Source: an uncultured Phycisphaerales bacterium (GTDB lineage Bacteria; Planctomycetota; Phycisphaerae; Sedimentisphaerales; Anaerobacaceae). From it: DNA of 64,000 nucleotides. This document shows, in pieces, positions 1 to 9,605 of the stretch. Where the stretch lies: NCBI GenBank assembly GCA_903857265.1, contig CAIODZ010000022.1, positions 124,001 to 188,000 of the forward strand, given 5' to 3'. A program made the position numbers and the translations under genes. A model generated the notes under the pieces. It saw nothing but the letters and a program-made list of their open reading frames with translations. It made no database searches and was not told where the DNA came from. Every line of letters begins with the position of its first letter. Position 1 is the first letter of the stretch.

Positions 1-2022
1 CCTCGATTTGTGGTGAATACAATAATTCGCCGTGTCGTTGGGCCAAAAATCAAAGATAAAAGCCCCCTCGAAGTTCTTAATACGAAGATTCTTGACCCGG
101 CTTGCGGTTCCGGCTCATTTCTGATTGCGGCTTTACAGTTTCTTTTTGATCATTGTACTCGATACATATCGGAACATCCGGAGGCCGCAGAAATCCCGGC
201 AAGCCCGAGGGCTAAAGAGAAAAAAGTCAAAATAGCCTTCAAAGACAAGGAAAATAACTGGCATTTATCCCCGAAGTTTCGCAGTCAATTGCTTGCTTCC
301 TGCATTTATGGCGTTGATATAGATGCTCAGGCCGTTGAAGTTACCATTATGAGCCTTTATCTCAAATTGCTGGAGGGAAGATTACCACCGGATTGGCAGC
401 GTGATTTTCTTCAATCGAGATTGCTGCCATCTCTGGATAATAATATTTGTTGTGGTAATAGCTTATTATCGCAGGCCGATTTTGACAGATATTGGGATAA
501 CAAGGTCGGAAGTTTGTTCGGCGGTGATGAAGATTTGAGGTTTAGAATCAACGCGTTCGATTGGAACAGTCAAACTCGTGGATTTGGTCGATTATTTGAT
601 GAACACAAGGGCTTCGATTGTATAATCGGTAATCCCCCATATATTCGCGTTCAGGAATTAAAAAAATGGGCAAATGAGGAATGCGAATTCTATAGGATAC
701 AATATAAATCAGCAGCGAAAGGCAATTACGATATATATGTGGTTTTCATAGAAAAAGGATTGCAGCTTCTCACTCCGGATGGGGTTCTCGGATTCATTTG
801 TCCCCATAAGTTTTGGCAAGCAACGTACGGGCAAGGTATTCGAAAGATTGTCTCAACGGGCAAGTATATTCGGTCTATTATAGATTTCTCCGATCAACAA
901 GTGTTCCGTGGAGCAACCACATATACTGCGATACATATTTTCTCTAATACTCCTAATGAAGCAATGGTGGACTATTCCCGTATAATCAAGCTTTATGACG
1001 GCGAGACGCAATGCCGTATGCTTGACTCACATCGAACCTTGAGATCTGCGGACATTCTTAAATGGGACGCGGTTCATCCGATACAGGGAGATGGAATGTG
1101 GAGTTTCCTGGAATCAGGAACGACAACAATCTCATCATGTCCTGAGACTGATTGTTTTCCTCTTAGTGAACTGGTTAATTTCTCACAAGGATTTAAAACG
1201 GGTGCGGATAAAGTCTTTGTGGTAGAGCTTATTAGAGAAAAAGATAGCATTGCAACGATCTATTCGGAGGCTACTGGCCGAGAGCACGAAATTGAATCGC
1301 ATCTTCTTCGTCCATTGATTAAGAGCGAACATATGCGGCGGTTTGAAATATGCCCGACAACCTTGCGTCTTATATTTCCATATCTTGTTAAAAACGATAC
1401 GTGGCGGATACTTGAACCCGAAGAATTATCAAAAGAATGCCCAAAGTTATGGTCTGGCTATCTTTCATTACTACGTCCCGCTCTAAACAAACGAGAGTCC
1501 GGCCGGTTTGAAGGGAATTATTTCTATCAGTACTCAAGACAGCAGAATTTCGTGCCGTTGACTAAACCTAAGTTAATAACTCCAGACATGGCAGATCGGA
1601 TGAGATTTTGTTTTGATGCTAAAGGTCAATTTGTTTTTTCGGGCGGTGCGGCGGGTGGTGTTTGTGTAATCCCAAAGGAGGAAAATGATCCGTTATTTAT
1701 CATAGGTGTGCTTAATAGCAATCTTATTGAGAAATACCTTAGGCAAAAAAACGGTGCTGGCTTCAGGGGAGGATATTTGAATTGCGAAATTCGTTTCCTG
1801 AGAGATATACCAATTCTTGTCGCTCGCTCGGCATCACAGAAAAAACATGCCAGCCAAATTTCCTCGTATGTCGAAAAGATAATAAAGACAAAAACTAAGG
1901 TGCAGAACAATAAGCTTAGTGACAGAGAACAAGAGCGTTTCGAGCGTGAGATAGAGGCCAACGAATCACGAATTGACGAGTTGGTATGTGAATTGTACGG
2001 AGTCGATAAGATTCCAGATTAA
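1..2022 (+). CDS. Eco57I-like N6-adenine DNA methyltransferase / type IIG restriction-modification protein (5' truncated)
   Basis: The frame is open to the first base of the window. The ORF-track start (GTG at 10) is not a true start, because the upstream residues continue a typical YTP-xx-V-xx-I methylase helix, so the N-terminus lies outside. Motif I (DPACGSGSF, ORF residues 29-37) binds AdoMet, and motif IV (NPPY, about 208-211) is the catalytic motif of N6-adenine methylases. The C-terminal ~270 residues look like a TaqI/Eco57I-type target-recognition region. Members of this family modify adenine in a specific site and often carry an N-terminal nuclease domain, which cannot be judged here. 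The Mrr-like nuclease follows 43 bp downstream on the same strand, so the two probably form one defence locus. The family call is firm. Whether it is a type IIG enzyme, a plain methylase or a PglX-like protein is undecided. Confidence 0.88.
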   Translation, partial: PRFVVNTIIRRVVGPKIKDKSPLEVLNTKILDPACGSGSFLIAALQFLFDHCTRYISEHPEAAEIPASPRAKEKKVKIAFKDKENNWHLSPKFRSQLLASCIYGVDIDAQAVEVTIMSLYLKLLEGRLPPDWQRDFLQSRLLPSLDNNICCGNSLLSQADFDRYWDNKVGSLFGGDEDLRFRINAFDWNSQTRGFGRLFDEHKGFDCIIGNPPYIRVQELKKWANEECEFYRIQYKSAAKGNYDIYVVFIEKGLQLLTPDGVLGFICPHKFWQATYGQGIRKIVSTGKYIRSIIDFSDQQVFRGATTYTAIHIFSNTPNEAMVDYSRIIKLYDGETQCRMLDSHRTLRSADILKWDAVHPIQGDGMWSFLESGTTTISSCPETDCFPLSELVNFSQGFKTGADKVFVVELIREKDSIATIYSEATGREHEIESHLLRPLIKSEHMRRFEICPTTLRLIFPYLVKNDTWRILEPEELSKECPKLWSGYLSLLRPALNKRESGRFEGNYFYQYSRQQNFVPLTKPKLITPDMADRMRFCFDAKGQFVFSGGAAGGVCVIPKEENDPLFIIGVLNSNLIEKYLRQKNGAGFRGGYLNCEIRFLRDIPILVARSASQKKHASQISSYVEKIIKTKTKVQNNKLSDREQERFEREIEANESRIDELVCELYGVDKIPD

Positions 2023-2065
2023 TAGAGTTTTATAAAAGGAAGAATAAGCTGAAGGAGGAATTATC

Positions 2066-3097
2066 ATGGCAATATGGTTAGTGAGGGCAGGCGGACACGG
2101 CGAGGAACAGAATTGGGCTCTTGAGAATAATAAAGTTGTCAATGGATGGGATGATGTAGTTGATCTTTCTAAATTTAAGACAAGGATGGATTTGCTTAAG
2201 TATCTTGGAGAACTTTATCTTGATGCGAAGCCGGCAAAACTTAGAAATCATTGCGCCCAGCTTTGGGCTTTTTCGAAAAGAATTTCTAAGGATGATCTTG
2301 TAGCTCTTCCACTAAAAGGACGAAGTGCAATAGCAATAGGAAGAGTTATAGGAGAATATAAGTATTTCCCCGCCAATCCCCCTGGTACCAAGCATACTCT
2401 ACCTGTTGAATGGATTACCAAAGATATGCCGAGGAATAGGTTTGACCAAGACTTGTTATATTCATTCGGTGCATTTATGACTATCTGCCAGATAACACGT
2501 AACAACGCAGAGCAACGCATAAGAGCATTATTAGAAGGCAAGGCTGCTCCGATAGTTGTTTCGACAACGGAAGGTATAGATGAAGTTACGGATGAAGCCC
2601 CTGAAACACTTGTTAATCTTACTGAATATGCCGCTGACCAGATAAGTCAGTGGCTTGCCACTAAATTTACCGGGCATCGACTTGCAGACCTGATTAATGC
2701 AGTTCTTGAAGCGCAGGGCTACAAAACCCAGGTTTCTCCTGCCGGGCCGGACGGGGGTGTTGATATTTTAGCAGGCAGCGGCCCGCTTGGGTTTGACCCG
2801 CCAAGAATCGTAGTTCAAGTCAAAAGTGGCAACAGTCAACAGGATGTAAAAATTCTTCGTGAATTAAAAGGAGTTATGCACGATTTTAATGCTCAGCAGG
2901 GATTGCTTGCTGCGTGGGGAGGGTTTAAGCATAACGTTTACACGGAATCGCATAAAAACTTCTTTGAAGTACGACTGTGGGACGCGAGAGATATTGTTGA
3001 AAATGTACTTCTTTATTATGACAAATTTGATGAAGAGATCAAAGCTGAACTTCCCCTCAAACGCATATGGATTCTTGTGCAAGAAGGTGAAGAGTAA
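2066..3097 (+). CDS. Mrr-like restriction endonuclease with N-terminal recognition domain
   Basis: This is a 343-residue protein with a strong ribosome site (GAAGGAGG) just before the ATG. The C-terminal third carries the Mrr-cat core: a helix-rich lead-in, then GPDGGVDI (about residues 226-233) and QVKS (about 252-255), which together give the D-x(n)-QxK catalytic signature of the PD-(D/E)xK superfamily. The N-terminal ~160 residues are beta-rich, with a segment ending in HTLPVEW that resembles PUA/EVE-type modified-base readers. That assignment is an inference from pattern only. Such an architecture suits either a modification-dependent (type IV) nuclease or the partner nuclease of the adjacent methylase. 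The nuclease domain is confident, and the recognition specificity is unknown. Confidence 0.85.
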   Translation: MAIWLVRAGGHGEEQNWALENNKVVNGWDDVVDLSKFKTRMDLLKYLGELYLDAKPAKLRNHCAQLWAFSKRISKDDLVALPLKGRSAIAIGRVIGEYKYFPANPPGTKHTLPVEWITKDMPRNRFDQDLLYSFGAFMTICQITRNNAEQRIRALLEGKAAPIVVSTTEGIDEVTDEAPETLVNLTEYAADQISQWLATKFTGHRLADLINAVLEAQGYKTQVSPAGPDGGVDILAGSGPLGFDPPRIVVQVKSGNSQQDVKILRELKGVMHDFNAQQGLLAAWGGFKHNVYTESHKNFFEVRLWDARDIVENVLLYYDKFDEEIKAELPLKRIWILVQEGEE

Positions 3098-3232
3098 CAT
3101 AAAGAAAAACCAATAAGCAGGCCGAACTTCTTGCTGACGAATGGGCAGCATAAATCAGCGTCTAAATTAAATCCGCCCTGACCCCGGCCGAGATTAAAGG
3201 GCAAAAACGAGTAAAAGCTAACTGGTCTTCGC

Positions 3233-3279
3233 AAAACAAAAGGCCGCCGTCTCCTTCGAAAGGGAAACGACGGCCTTTA
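3233..3279 (-). terminator. Intrinsic terminator of the giant repeat-protein gene
   Basis: A long inverted repeat (AAAGGCCG...CGGCCTTT with a TTCG-containing loop) lies 40 bp past the stop codon of the leftward gene. Read leftward it pairs throughout, using two G-U pairs, and ends in a T-rich run. Read rightward the same two positions become C-A mismatches. The leftward orientation is therefore favoured, although it could also stop readthrough from the Mrr-like gene. Confidence 0.85.
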
Positions 3280-3318
3280 AAATTCAAAACTCAACAATAC
3301 GTTTACAATCCCGGTTTT

Positions 3319-6300
3319 TTAGTCGCCCCATACGTTGCCGAAAACCGCGAAGTCCGTAAAGTCAACGGTCCCGCTGGCATCGAAATCACCAGGGATAGTA
3401 CCGGTCATGAGCCAGTTATCGCATATCACTTTAACATCGCCAAGGTCGATATAGCCATCACAGTCAAGGTCGTAGATGTTGTCCGCTGTGTAGTTTTGCC
3501 CGGCCTGGTCAACCAGCACGCCGACATAACTCCCATTGCCCGGCGTAAACGTAAAGTGCTTTTTGGTCGGCGTTACCGTGCCCGTCCAGGCGTAACTGAC
3601 CCAGACCTCATAGAAACCATTGGCATCGGTCATGGCCTGCCCGCCGCCATTGTCGGCGCTAACCAGCACGTTCTCGATTGGCACATTGCATTTGTTGGTG
3701 ATGTAACCGGCGATTTTGAACGTGAGCAGCGTGCCGGCATAGTTCTGGCCGGTAGTATCCGCGTTGACATTCTCGTAGCTTATGCTGTTCGGTTCGAAGG
3801 CATAGGCATACTTAGTTGGCGTTACTTTTCCTGACCAGTTGTAATCAACCCAGACCTCATAGTAACCGCTGGCATCGGTCATTGCAGAACCGCCGCCGTA
3901 TTTGCTTGTCCAGGGGCCGCCACCGTTTTCGGCAGAGACGCTTGTATTGCTTATCGGCGCGGAATTGCCGGAATCAAGCACATAACCGGCAATCTTAAAG
4001 GTCATAAGTGTAGCCGTGTAATTCGCATCGTTGTAACTCTGCGTAACATTGTTGTATGTATTGCTACCTGGTTCAAAGACGTATCCTTGCTTCCCAGGAG
4101 TGATGACGCCCGACCAGCCATAGGCGGCCGACAATTCGTAGTAGCCGTTTGCATCCGTCAGGGTATTAGTATCACCCGCTGACATCAGCACGTCTTTGAC
4201 CGGCGTGTTACCGTCAATCTCAACCACGTAACCGGAAATCGAGAAGATAATCCTGCTGAACGTCACTGCAACCGTATGAGTAGTTGTGATATCGCTTAAT
4301 GTGTAAGTCGTGCCGCCAACCTGGGCCTCGCTGCCATCCACCATCCACTTGTCAACCACATAACCAGTTGTCGGCGTGGCGGTAAACAATTGAGATGAGC
4401 CGTAATCCTTGGTTATATCACCCATCGGGTCAACACTGCCGTTAGCGTCTGTAGAAGCAGTCACGGTGTATGTAAATATCTTAAAGCTGACACTAACCGT
4501 ATGTGTCGCTGTGATTGAGCTTAACGTGTAAGTCGTGCCGCCTGTCTGGACATCAGCGCCGTCAACCTGCCACTTATCAACTGCGTAACCTGTTGCCGGA
4601 GTGGCCGTGAATAACTGGCTGCTGCCGTAATCCTTGGTCATTGCGCCTGTCGGATCAATTGAACCATTAGCGCCAGCACTGGCGGTAACCGTATAGGTAA
4701 TAATCTTGAAGCTCACAGCAACGGTATGAGTGGCTGTGATTGTGCTTAACGTGTAAGTGTTGCCGCCTGTCTGAGCATCAGCGCCATCCAAAGTCCACTT
4801 GTCAACCTCATAACCAGTAGTCGGAGTGGCGGTGAACAATTGACTGCTGCCGTAATCCTTGGTCGTATCGCCCATCGGGTCAATCGAGCCGTTGGCACCC
4901 GCCGAGGATGTAATCGTGTACTGGTCAATCGCGAAGCTGGCGGTTACGGAAATGTTCGCCGTTACGCTTGCATCAGTCCTCGGATTGACCGTCGAGTCAT
5001 CGCTCCATTTGACAAAGTGGTATCCGGTAGCCGGTACCGCTGTCACAGCAGAACCGCTCGCATTGTAATTGACCGTCTGCGGGCTTGTTCCGGTGATGGT
5101 ACCGTTACTGCCGGCTGTGTAAGTAAGTGTGAACGTATCAATAGCGAAGCTGGCGGTCACGGCAATGTTCGCCGTTACGCTTGAGTCAGTCCTCGGATTG
5201 ACAACCGAATCATCGCTCCATTTAACAAAGTGGTATCCGGTAGCCGGTACCGCTGTTACAGCAGAACCGCTCGCATTGTAATTGACCGTCTGCGGGCTCG
5301 TTCCACTGATAGTACCGTTTGAACCGGCCGTATAGGTCAGTGTAAACGTATCAATCGCGAAGCTGGCGGTTACGGCAATGTCCGCCGTTACGCTTGAGTC
5401 AGTCCTCGGATTGACCGTCGAGTCATCACTCCATTTGACGAAGTGGTATCCGGTGCTCGGTACCGCCGTTACAGCCGAACCGCTCGTATTGTAATTGATT
5501 GTCTGCGGGCTTGTTCCGGTGATGGTACCGTTACTGCCTGCTGTGTAAGTAAGTGTAAACGTATCAATCGCGAAGCTGGCGGTCACGGCAATGTTCGCCG
5601 TTACGCTGGTGTCAGTCCTCGGGTTGACCGTCGAGTCATCACTCCATTTAACAAAGTGGTATCCGGTAGCCGGTACCGCCGTCACAGCAGAACCGCTCGC
5701 ATTGTAATTGACTGTCTGCGGGCTTGTTCCGGTGATGGTACCGTTACTGCCTGGTGTGTAAGTAAGTGTAAACGTATCAATCGCGAAGCTGGCGGTCACG
5801 GCTATGTTCGCCGTTACGCTGGTGTCAGTCCTCGGATTGACAGTCGAGTCATCACTCCATTTAACAAAGTGGTATCCGGTACTCGGTACCGCCGTTACAG
5901 CAGAACCGCTCGCATTGTAATTGACCGTCTGCGGGCTCGTTCCGCTAATTGTACCGTTAGCGCCCGGTGTGTAAGTAAGTGTAAACGTATCAATCGCAAA
6001 ATTGGCTGTAATCGTCATATCAGCAGTCACGTTGGTGATAGTCAACGGATTGGTAGTTCCCGTATAACCGCCCGTCCAGCCGGTAAAGTGGTAGTTGGTA
6101 TTGGCCTGCGCCGTAACCGGCGTACAGCTACTGCCGTGATTAACTACCTGAACCAAAGTCCCCGTAATACTGCCGTTGGCCCCCGCTACGAACGTTACCG
6201 TGTGAGTGTCAATCGCGAAATTGGCCGTAACGGTCATATCAGCAGTCACGTTGGTGATAGTCAACGGGTTGGTAGCTCCCGTATAACCGCCCGTCCAGCT

Positions 6301-9078
6301 GGTAAAGTGGTAATTGGCATTGGGCACCGCTGTAACTGCCGTACAGTTGCCGCCGTGATTAACTACCTGAACCAAAGTCCCCGTAATACTGCCGTTAGCC
6401 CCGGCTACAAACGTTACCGTGTGGGTGTTTATCGCAAAGTTGGCCGTAACGGTGATATTGGCAGTTACGCTGGTGTCGGTCCTCGGGTTGGCTGCTGAGC
6501 CATCACTCCAGTTGACAAAGTGATAATTGGCATTAGGTACCGCCGTTACCGCTGTACCGCTACCACCATAGCTGACCGTCTGCGGGCTTGTTCCACTAAT
6601 TGTACCGTTAGCGCCCGGTGTATAAGTTAACGTGTAAGTATTTATTGCAAAATTCGCCTGGACGGCATAGTTGGCGTCCACAAGAACAGTAGTACTCACC
6701 GAAGTGGGACTTGCGACCTTGCCGGCCGTTACAGCCGTGCCTGTCCAGTTGACAAAATAATAACCAGTGTTATTCGACGCAATGATAGGATTACTGGTGC
6801 CCTGGTTATACAAATATGTGCCTATACCGGGCGTACTGACAGTACCGCCGGCTGTTGCAGAAGTCGTTAACGACCTTGTGTTAACGGCAAAGTTGGCGGT
6901 GACGGTATAGTTAGCGTCCATAAGGACGGTTGTGCTGGCCGAAGTGGGACTTGCGACCTTGCCAGCCGTGACTGCTGAGCCGGTCCAGTTTACAAAATGA
7001 TAATTCACGTCATTTGCAGCCACGATACTGGCATTGGTTCCGTTGTTATAATTAAAATTCCCAATACCTGGTGTAGTTACAGTTCCGCCCGTAGTAGTAG
7101 AAATCGCAAGGGTCCAAGTAGCAACTTGAGGTTTGAGCGCGATAGTCATATGTCCATCAACACTTGATGTTACCGTCGCTGTAGTCGAACCGGTACTTCC
7201 GGCAGTTGCTTTAAGGCCTGTTGCAATTCCTATACCTCCACCGTTGCCTGACGTGGTTCCTCCGTCTGATTGCTCTGTGAGGCCTGAGAGATTTGCGTTA
7301 GTCCAGCTTGACCATTCCGCTGAGGATGAGTCGTCGTCTCTTGATGCTGCAAGCACAATCAAGTCGTTAGCGACAGTTGTGGTGACCGTTCCGAATGTCG
7401 TAGTGGTTGAGGCCGTTCCTTTCGTTCCGCCTGCCGTCACGTCCCACGGGTTACCGGTTGTGACAGCGCCGCGGAATGCAAGAATCAGGCCAATTTGATG
7501 GTCGCCCGAGTCAGAAACGGTTGGCGCACCCTGAGTTCCATTATATCGTGACCAGTAGACCGTAAGCATTGTCGCACCTGTGCCACCAGCCGTTCCTGTT
7601 CCCTGCGGTGAATTAGCAACCGCGGTCCAGGTTCCGCCGTTCTGGTTTGAAATAGAGGAGGCCTGATTGGCCGTTTCAATAAACATCAGCAAGATGTCGT
7701 TTACAGCGATACCCGAAGGAAGCGCCGGTGAAATCGTTGATGTTCCAGATGCAGCAGTCCCTGCCGCAACAAAAGTAACGCTCGGTGGTAGTGCCGTTGC
7801 TGTATAATTCTGGGCCGTTTGATTGGATATAACGACGATGTAAGTTTTTGTTGCCGGACTAAATGTATATCCGGCTTTTATCGGGGTAACAGTTCCAATC
7901 CAGCCGGAGGTTACCGTGGCGGTGTAAAAACCGTTGGCGTCGGTAACCGGGACACCCGGCAGACCGCTCATCTGGACGCCGGCCAGAGCCGAACCGCCCG
8001 ATGTAATTGTGCCGGAAATCGTATAATTCTTAGTATTAACCAGGCCCATATTAGAGGCGGTCTGCATTATATCAGTTGTCCAGGCGTAATCGTTGCCGGT
8101 ACTTCCCTGCTGGGGGATGCCGCCATCGTTATCGCCATCGTTACCTAAAAGCGTATTGATTATATTCTGGTATTTTGTGAAAGAGTCAGCACCGCGAACT
8201 TCGCTGAGGGCATAGTGTCCCCAGGCATACCAGCCGTTGTGCCCGTTCTGGTAACCGTCGCTTGTGCCGGTATCACTGGCGGGCATATAAGTATTTGCGG
8301 TTTCAGCCCAAGCAAGAGCTTCAGCGGAGTGATTAGGGTCTTTGAAATATGAGTTCATAACGCCCCAGACGGCAACGCCAGCCGATACGGCCCAACCGTC
8401 TGAAGAGAAGTTCGATGTGCTACCATTCAACCAGGTCCGTACATTATTACCAAAAGTAAGGGCATCTGCCTGAGCTACCGTATTGGAGTCAAATAACCCA
8501 TATTGATACAGGGCACCTGCGGCAAGTCCAAGAACACAGGCCTCCCCGTTGGAGCCACTTGTGCCACAATTACCTTGATGAAGAGTGCTCGCACATCGTC
8601 TGCCATAGGCAGTATGATCAACATATCCTGCTTTGCCCAGATAGACCTGCCGGTATTTCATCTCTGCACGCATACCCCATGCGCAGTTATATGTGGTGTA
8701 ATAATTCGTGATGCTACCCCCTTCATTCCAAGCCGGGAAATTATTGAGGTAAGTCCAGGCATTGTTTATTTTTGTTTGATATGTTGTGTAGTCCCCCGTC
8801 AATTCAGCATAACGAGACCATATCCATATCGCCTCCTGCGTGTTGTCGGATTCGACGATAGTGGTCGAACCTTCATATTCTTCTATGCCGCCGAGATTCC
8901 CCCCGCTGGTTATCTGCTGTGTAACGAGCCAGGCAGCCGTTTGATTAACTTCGGCCGCATAGTCGTAGCTTACGGCAATCGCAGGCGCTGCCCCCATTGC
9001 AATTATGAGGGTGCATAAGACCATCAAGCTAATCGATGCTTTTGCTTTTGCTCCTCTGAGTGTTAATGACGATTTCAT
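3319..9078 (-). CDS. Giant secreted multidomain repeat protein: toroid domain, 13 InlB-type B-repeats, dockerin-like tail
   Basis: The start was moved 41 codons inside the ORF-track start, to an ATG with GGAGG eight bases upstream that begins a clear signal peptide (MKSSLTLRG..., hydrophobic core, AIA cleavage region). The mature protein is about 1,890 residues. Domains in order: an alpha/alpha-toroid-like region (~300 residues, repeated W/Y-rich helices with GW.AWG.YAL), one carboxypeptidase-regulatory-like beta module, a ~240-residue beta-sandwich-like region, 13 tandem beta-grasp B-repeats (motifs such as GYHFVKWSD and VTANFAI), three more regulatory-like modules (ISGYV...DANGYYE), and a C-terminal EF-hand/dockerin-like pair (DLDCDGYIDLGDV, GDFDASGTVDFTDF). 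Such tails are typical of secreted Phycisphaerae proteins. It is probably a cell-surface or extracellular polysaccharide-binding or degrading protein. No catalytic residues could be assigned. Confidence 0.85.
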   Translation of the reverse strand: MKSSLTLRGAKAKASISLMVLCTLIIAMGAAPAIAVSYDYAAEVNQTAAWLVTQQITSGGNLGGIEEYEGSTTIVESDNTQEAIWIWSRYAELTGDYTTYQTKINNAWTYLNNFPAWNEGGSITNYYTTYNCAWGMRAEMKYRQVYLGKAGYVDHTAYGRRCASTLHQGNCGTSGSNGEACVLGLAAGALYQYGLFDSNTVAQADALTFGNNVRTWLNGSTSNFSSDGWAVSAGVAVWGVMNSYFKDPNHSAEALAWAETANTYMPASDTGTSDGYQNGHNGWYAWGHYALSEVRGADSFTKYQNIINTLLGNDGDNDGGIPQQGSTGNDYAWTTDIMQTASNMGLVNTKNYTISGTITSGGSALAGVQMSGLPGVPVTDANGFYTATVTSGWIGTVTPIKAGYTFSPATKTYIVVISNQTAQNYTATALPPSVTFVAAGTAASGTSTISPALPSGIAVNDILLMFIETANQASSISNQNGGTWTAVANSPQGTGTAGGTGATMLTVYWSRYNGTQGAPTVSDSGDHQIGLILAFRGAVTTGNPWDVTAGGTKGTASTTTTFGTVTTTVANDLIVLAASRDDDSSSAEWSSWTNANLSGLTEQSDGGTTSGNGGGIGIATGLKATAGSTGSTTATVTSSVDGHMTIALKPQVATWTLAISTTTGGTVTTPGIGNFNYNNGTNASIVAANDVNYHFVNWTGSAVTAGKVASPTSASTTVLMDANYTVTANFAVNTRSLTTSATAGGTVSTPGIGTYLYNQGTSNPIIASNNTGYYFVNWTGTAVTAGKVASPTSVSTTVLVDANYAVQANFAINTYTLTYTPGANGTISGTSPQTVSYGGSGTAVTAVPNANYHFVNWSDGSAANPRTDTSVTANITVTANFAINTHTVTFVAGANGSITGTLVQVVNHGGNCTAVTAVPNANYHFTSWTGGYTGATNPLTITNVTADMTVTANFAIDTHTVTFVAGANGSITGTLVQVVNHGSSCTPVTAQANTNYHFTGWTGGYTGTTNPLTITNVTADMTITANFAIDTFTLTYTPGANGTISGTSPQTVNYNASGSAVTAVPSTGYHFVKWSDDSTVNPRTDTSVTANIAVTASFAIDTFTLTYTPGSNGTITGTSPQTVNYNASGSAVTAVPATGYHFVKWSDDSTVNPRTDTSVTANIAVTASFAIDTFTLTYTAGSNGTITGTSPQTINYNTSGSAVTAVPSTGYHFVKWSDDSTVNPRTDSSVTADIAVTASFAIDTFTLTYTAGSNGTISGTSPQTVNYNASGSAVTAVPATGYHFVKWSDDSVVNPRTDSSVTANIAVTASFAIDTFTLTYTAGSNGTITGTSPQTVNYNASGSAVTAVPATGYHFVKWSDDSTVNPRTDASVTANISVTASFAIDQYTITSSAGANGSIDPMGDTTKDYGSSQLFTATPTTGYEVDKWTLDGADAQTGGNTYTLSTITATHTVAVSFKIITYTVTASAGANGSIDPTGAMTKDYGSSQLFTATPATGYAVDKWQVDGADVQTGGTTYTLSSITATHTVSVSFKIFTYTVTASTDANGSVDPMGDITKDYGSSQLFTATPTTGYVVDKWMVDGSEAQVGGTTYTLSDITTTHTVAVTFSRIIFSISGYVVEIDGNTPVKDVLMSAGDTNTLTDANGYYELSAAYGWSGVITPGKQGYVFEPGSNTYNNVTQSYNDANYTATLMTFKIAGYVLDSGNSAPISNTSVSAENGGGPWTSKYGGGSAMTDASGYYEVWVDYNWSGKVTPTKYAYAFEPNSISYENVNADTTGQNYAGTLLTFKIAGYITNKCNVPIENVLVSADNGGGQAMTDANGFYEVWVSYAWTGTVTPTKKHFTFTPGNGSYVGVLVDQAGQNYTADNIYDLDCDGYIDLGDVKVICDNWLMTGTIPGDFDASGTVDFTDFAVFGNVWGD
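4926..5990 (-). repeat. Five tandem 213-bp in-frame repeats inside the giant gene
   Basis: The landmark CAATCGCGAAGCTGG or its near-identical variant recurs at 4926, 5139, 5352, 5565 and 5778, with a diverged one at 5991. The spacing is exactly 213 bp (71 codons). These five B-repeats are nearly identical at the DNA level, whereas the flanking B-repeats (about 65-75 codons) have diverged. This indicates recent expansion or gene conversion inside an older array. It is also a likely site of copy-number change and short-read misassembly. Confidence 0.9.
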
Positions 9079-9127
9079 CACTTTGTCCTCCAACAAAAAA
9101 TGTGTAAACGATGACCCTGTAATTACA

Positions 9128-9156
9128 CCGGGTGTGCGATATATGCGCACATCCGG
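9128..9156 (-). other. Hairpin in the 5' leader of the giant gene
   Basis: An inverted repeat (CCGGGTGTGCG...TGCGCACATCCGG on the plus strand) lies 50-80 bp upstream of the ATG, between the coding region and any upstream promoter. Its role is unknown. It could stabilise the mRNA or be an operator. Confidence 0.35.
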
Positions 9157-9261
9157 CACATACATCCTTGAGGAGGGTAACTGGATTCGGGCAGATAGCA
9201 CTACCTACCCGCTGTTTTTCACCATCCGCCTACCCGTACATATCCATCCGTGTGAATAAAG

Positions 9262-9296
9262 AAAAAAACCAAAGCCAGAAACGACTTTGGTTTTTT
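9262..9296. terminator. Bidirectional intrinsic terminator
   Basis: A perfect arm pair (AAAAAACCAAAG / CTTTGGTTTTTT) with a 10-base loop leaves a U-run in either direction. It lies between the start of the giant gene and the end of typA. It would stop leftward readthrough from typA before the giant gene's leader. Confidence 0.7.
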
Positions 9297-9605
9297 GTAT
9301 GCTTCAGTAACTTAAAGAAAAGATATGATGTGAAAGAATTATGTGTTGTCAGAGTTACAGAACGGCACCTTGTTCCAAGAAGAACCCTTACACACCTGTC
9401 GTGACGCCAGTTTTTCCTCACCAAACCTCCCGAAAAACAACCAATAAATATCGTAGAGAGTATTATAACAGATAAGAACCATACCCGTCAAGAGAATTCG
9501 TGTTGAAATTACGTCCCATAACAAAAATGCAATACTTAAGCTAACTATTGATATTACCTAGGCTTACGCTCAAAAAACACGTATTTAAGTATTGCTCGAC
9601 TAACT
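9297..9605. other. Non-coding stretch after typA
   Basis: No convincing gene is present. The only structure seen is an 11-bp perfect inverted repeat, GCAATACTTAA (9529-9539) and TTAAGTATTGC (9585-9595), 10 bp past the typA stop. It has a 45-bp loop and no U-run, so it is not a standard terminator. Confidence 0.5.

Noticed and set aside
4926-5990. CRISPR array or satellite
   Set aside because: The unit length is 213 bp, an exact codon multiple, and the units encode beta-grasp repeats. There are no short repeats with spacers and no cas genes.
5443-6498. 351-residue plus-strand ORF opposite the giant repeat gene
   Set aside because: It is the mirror frame of the 213-bp repeats, with Arg/Gly/Val-rich repeated text, no ribosome site and no family. 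The minus-strand protein has signal peptide, domains and terminator.
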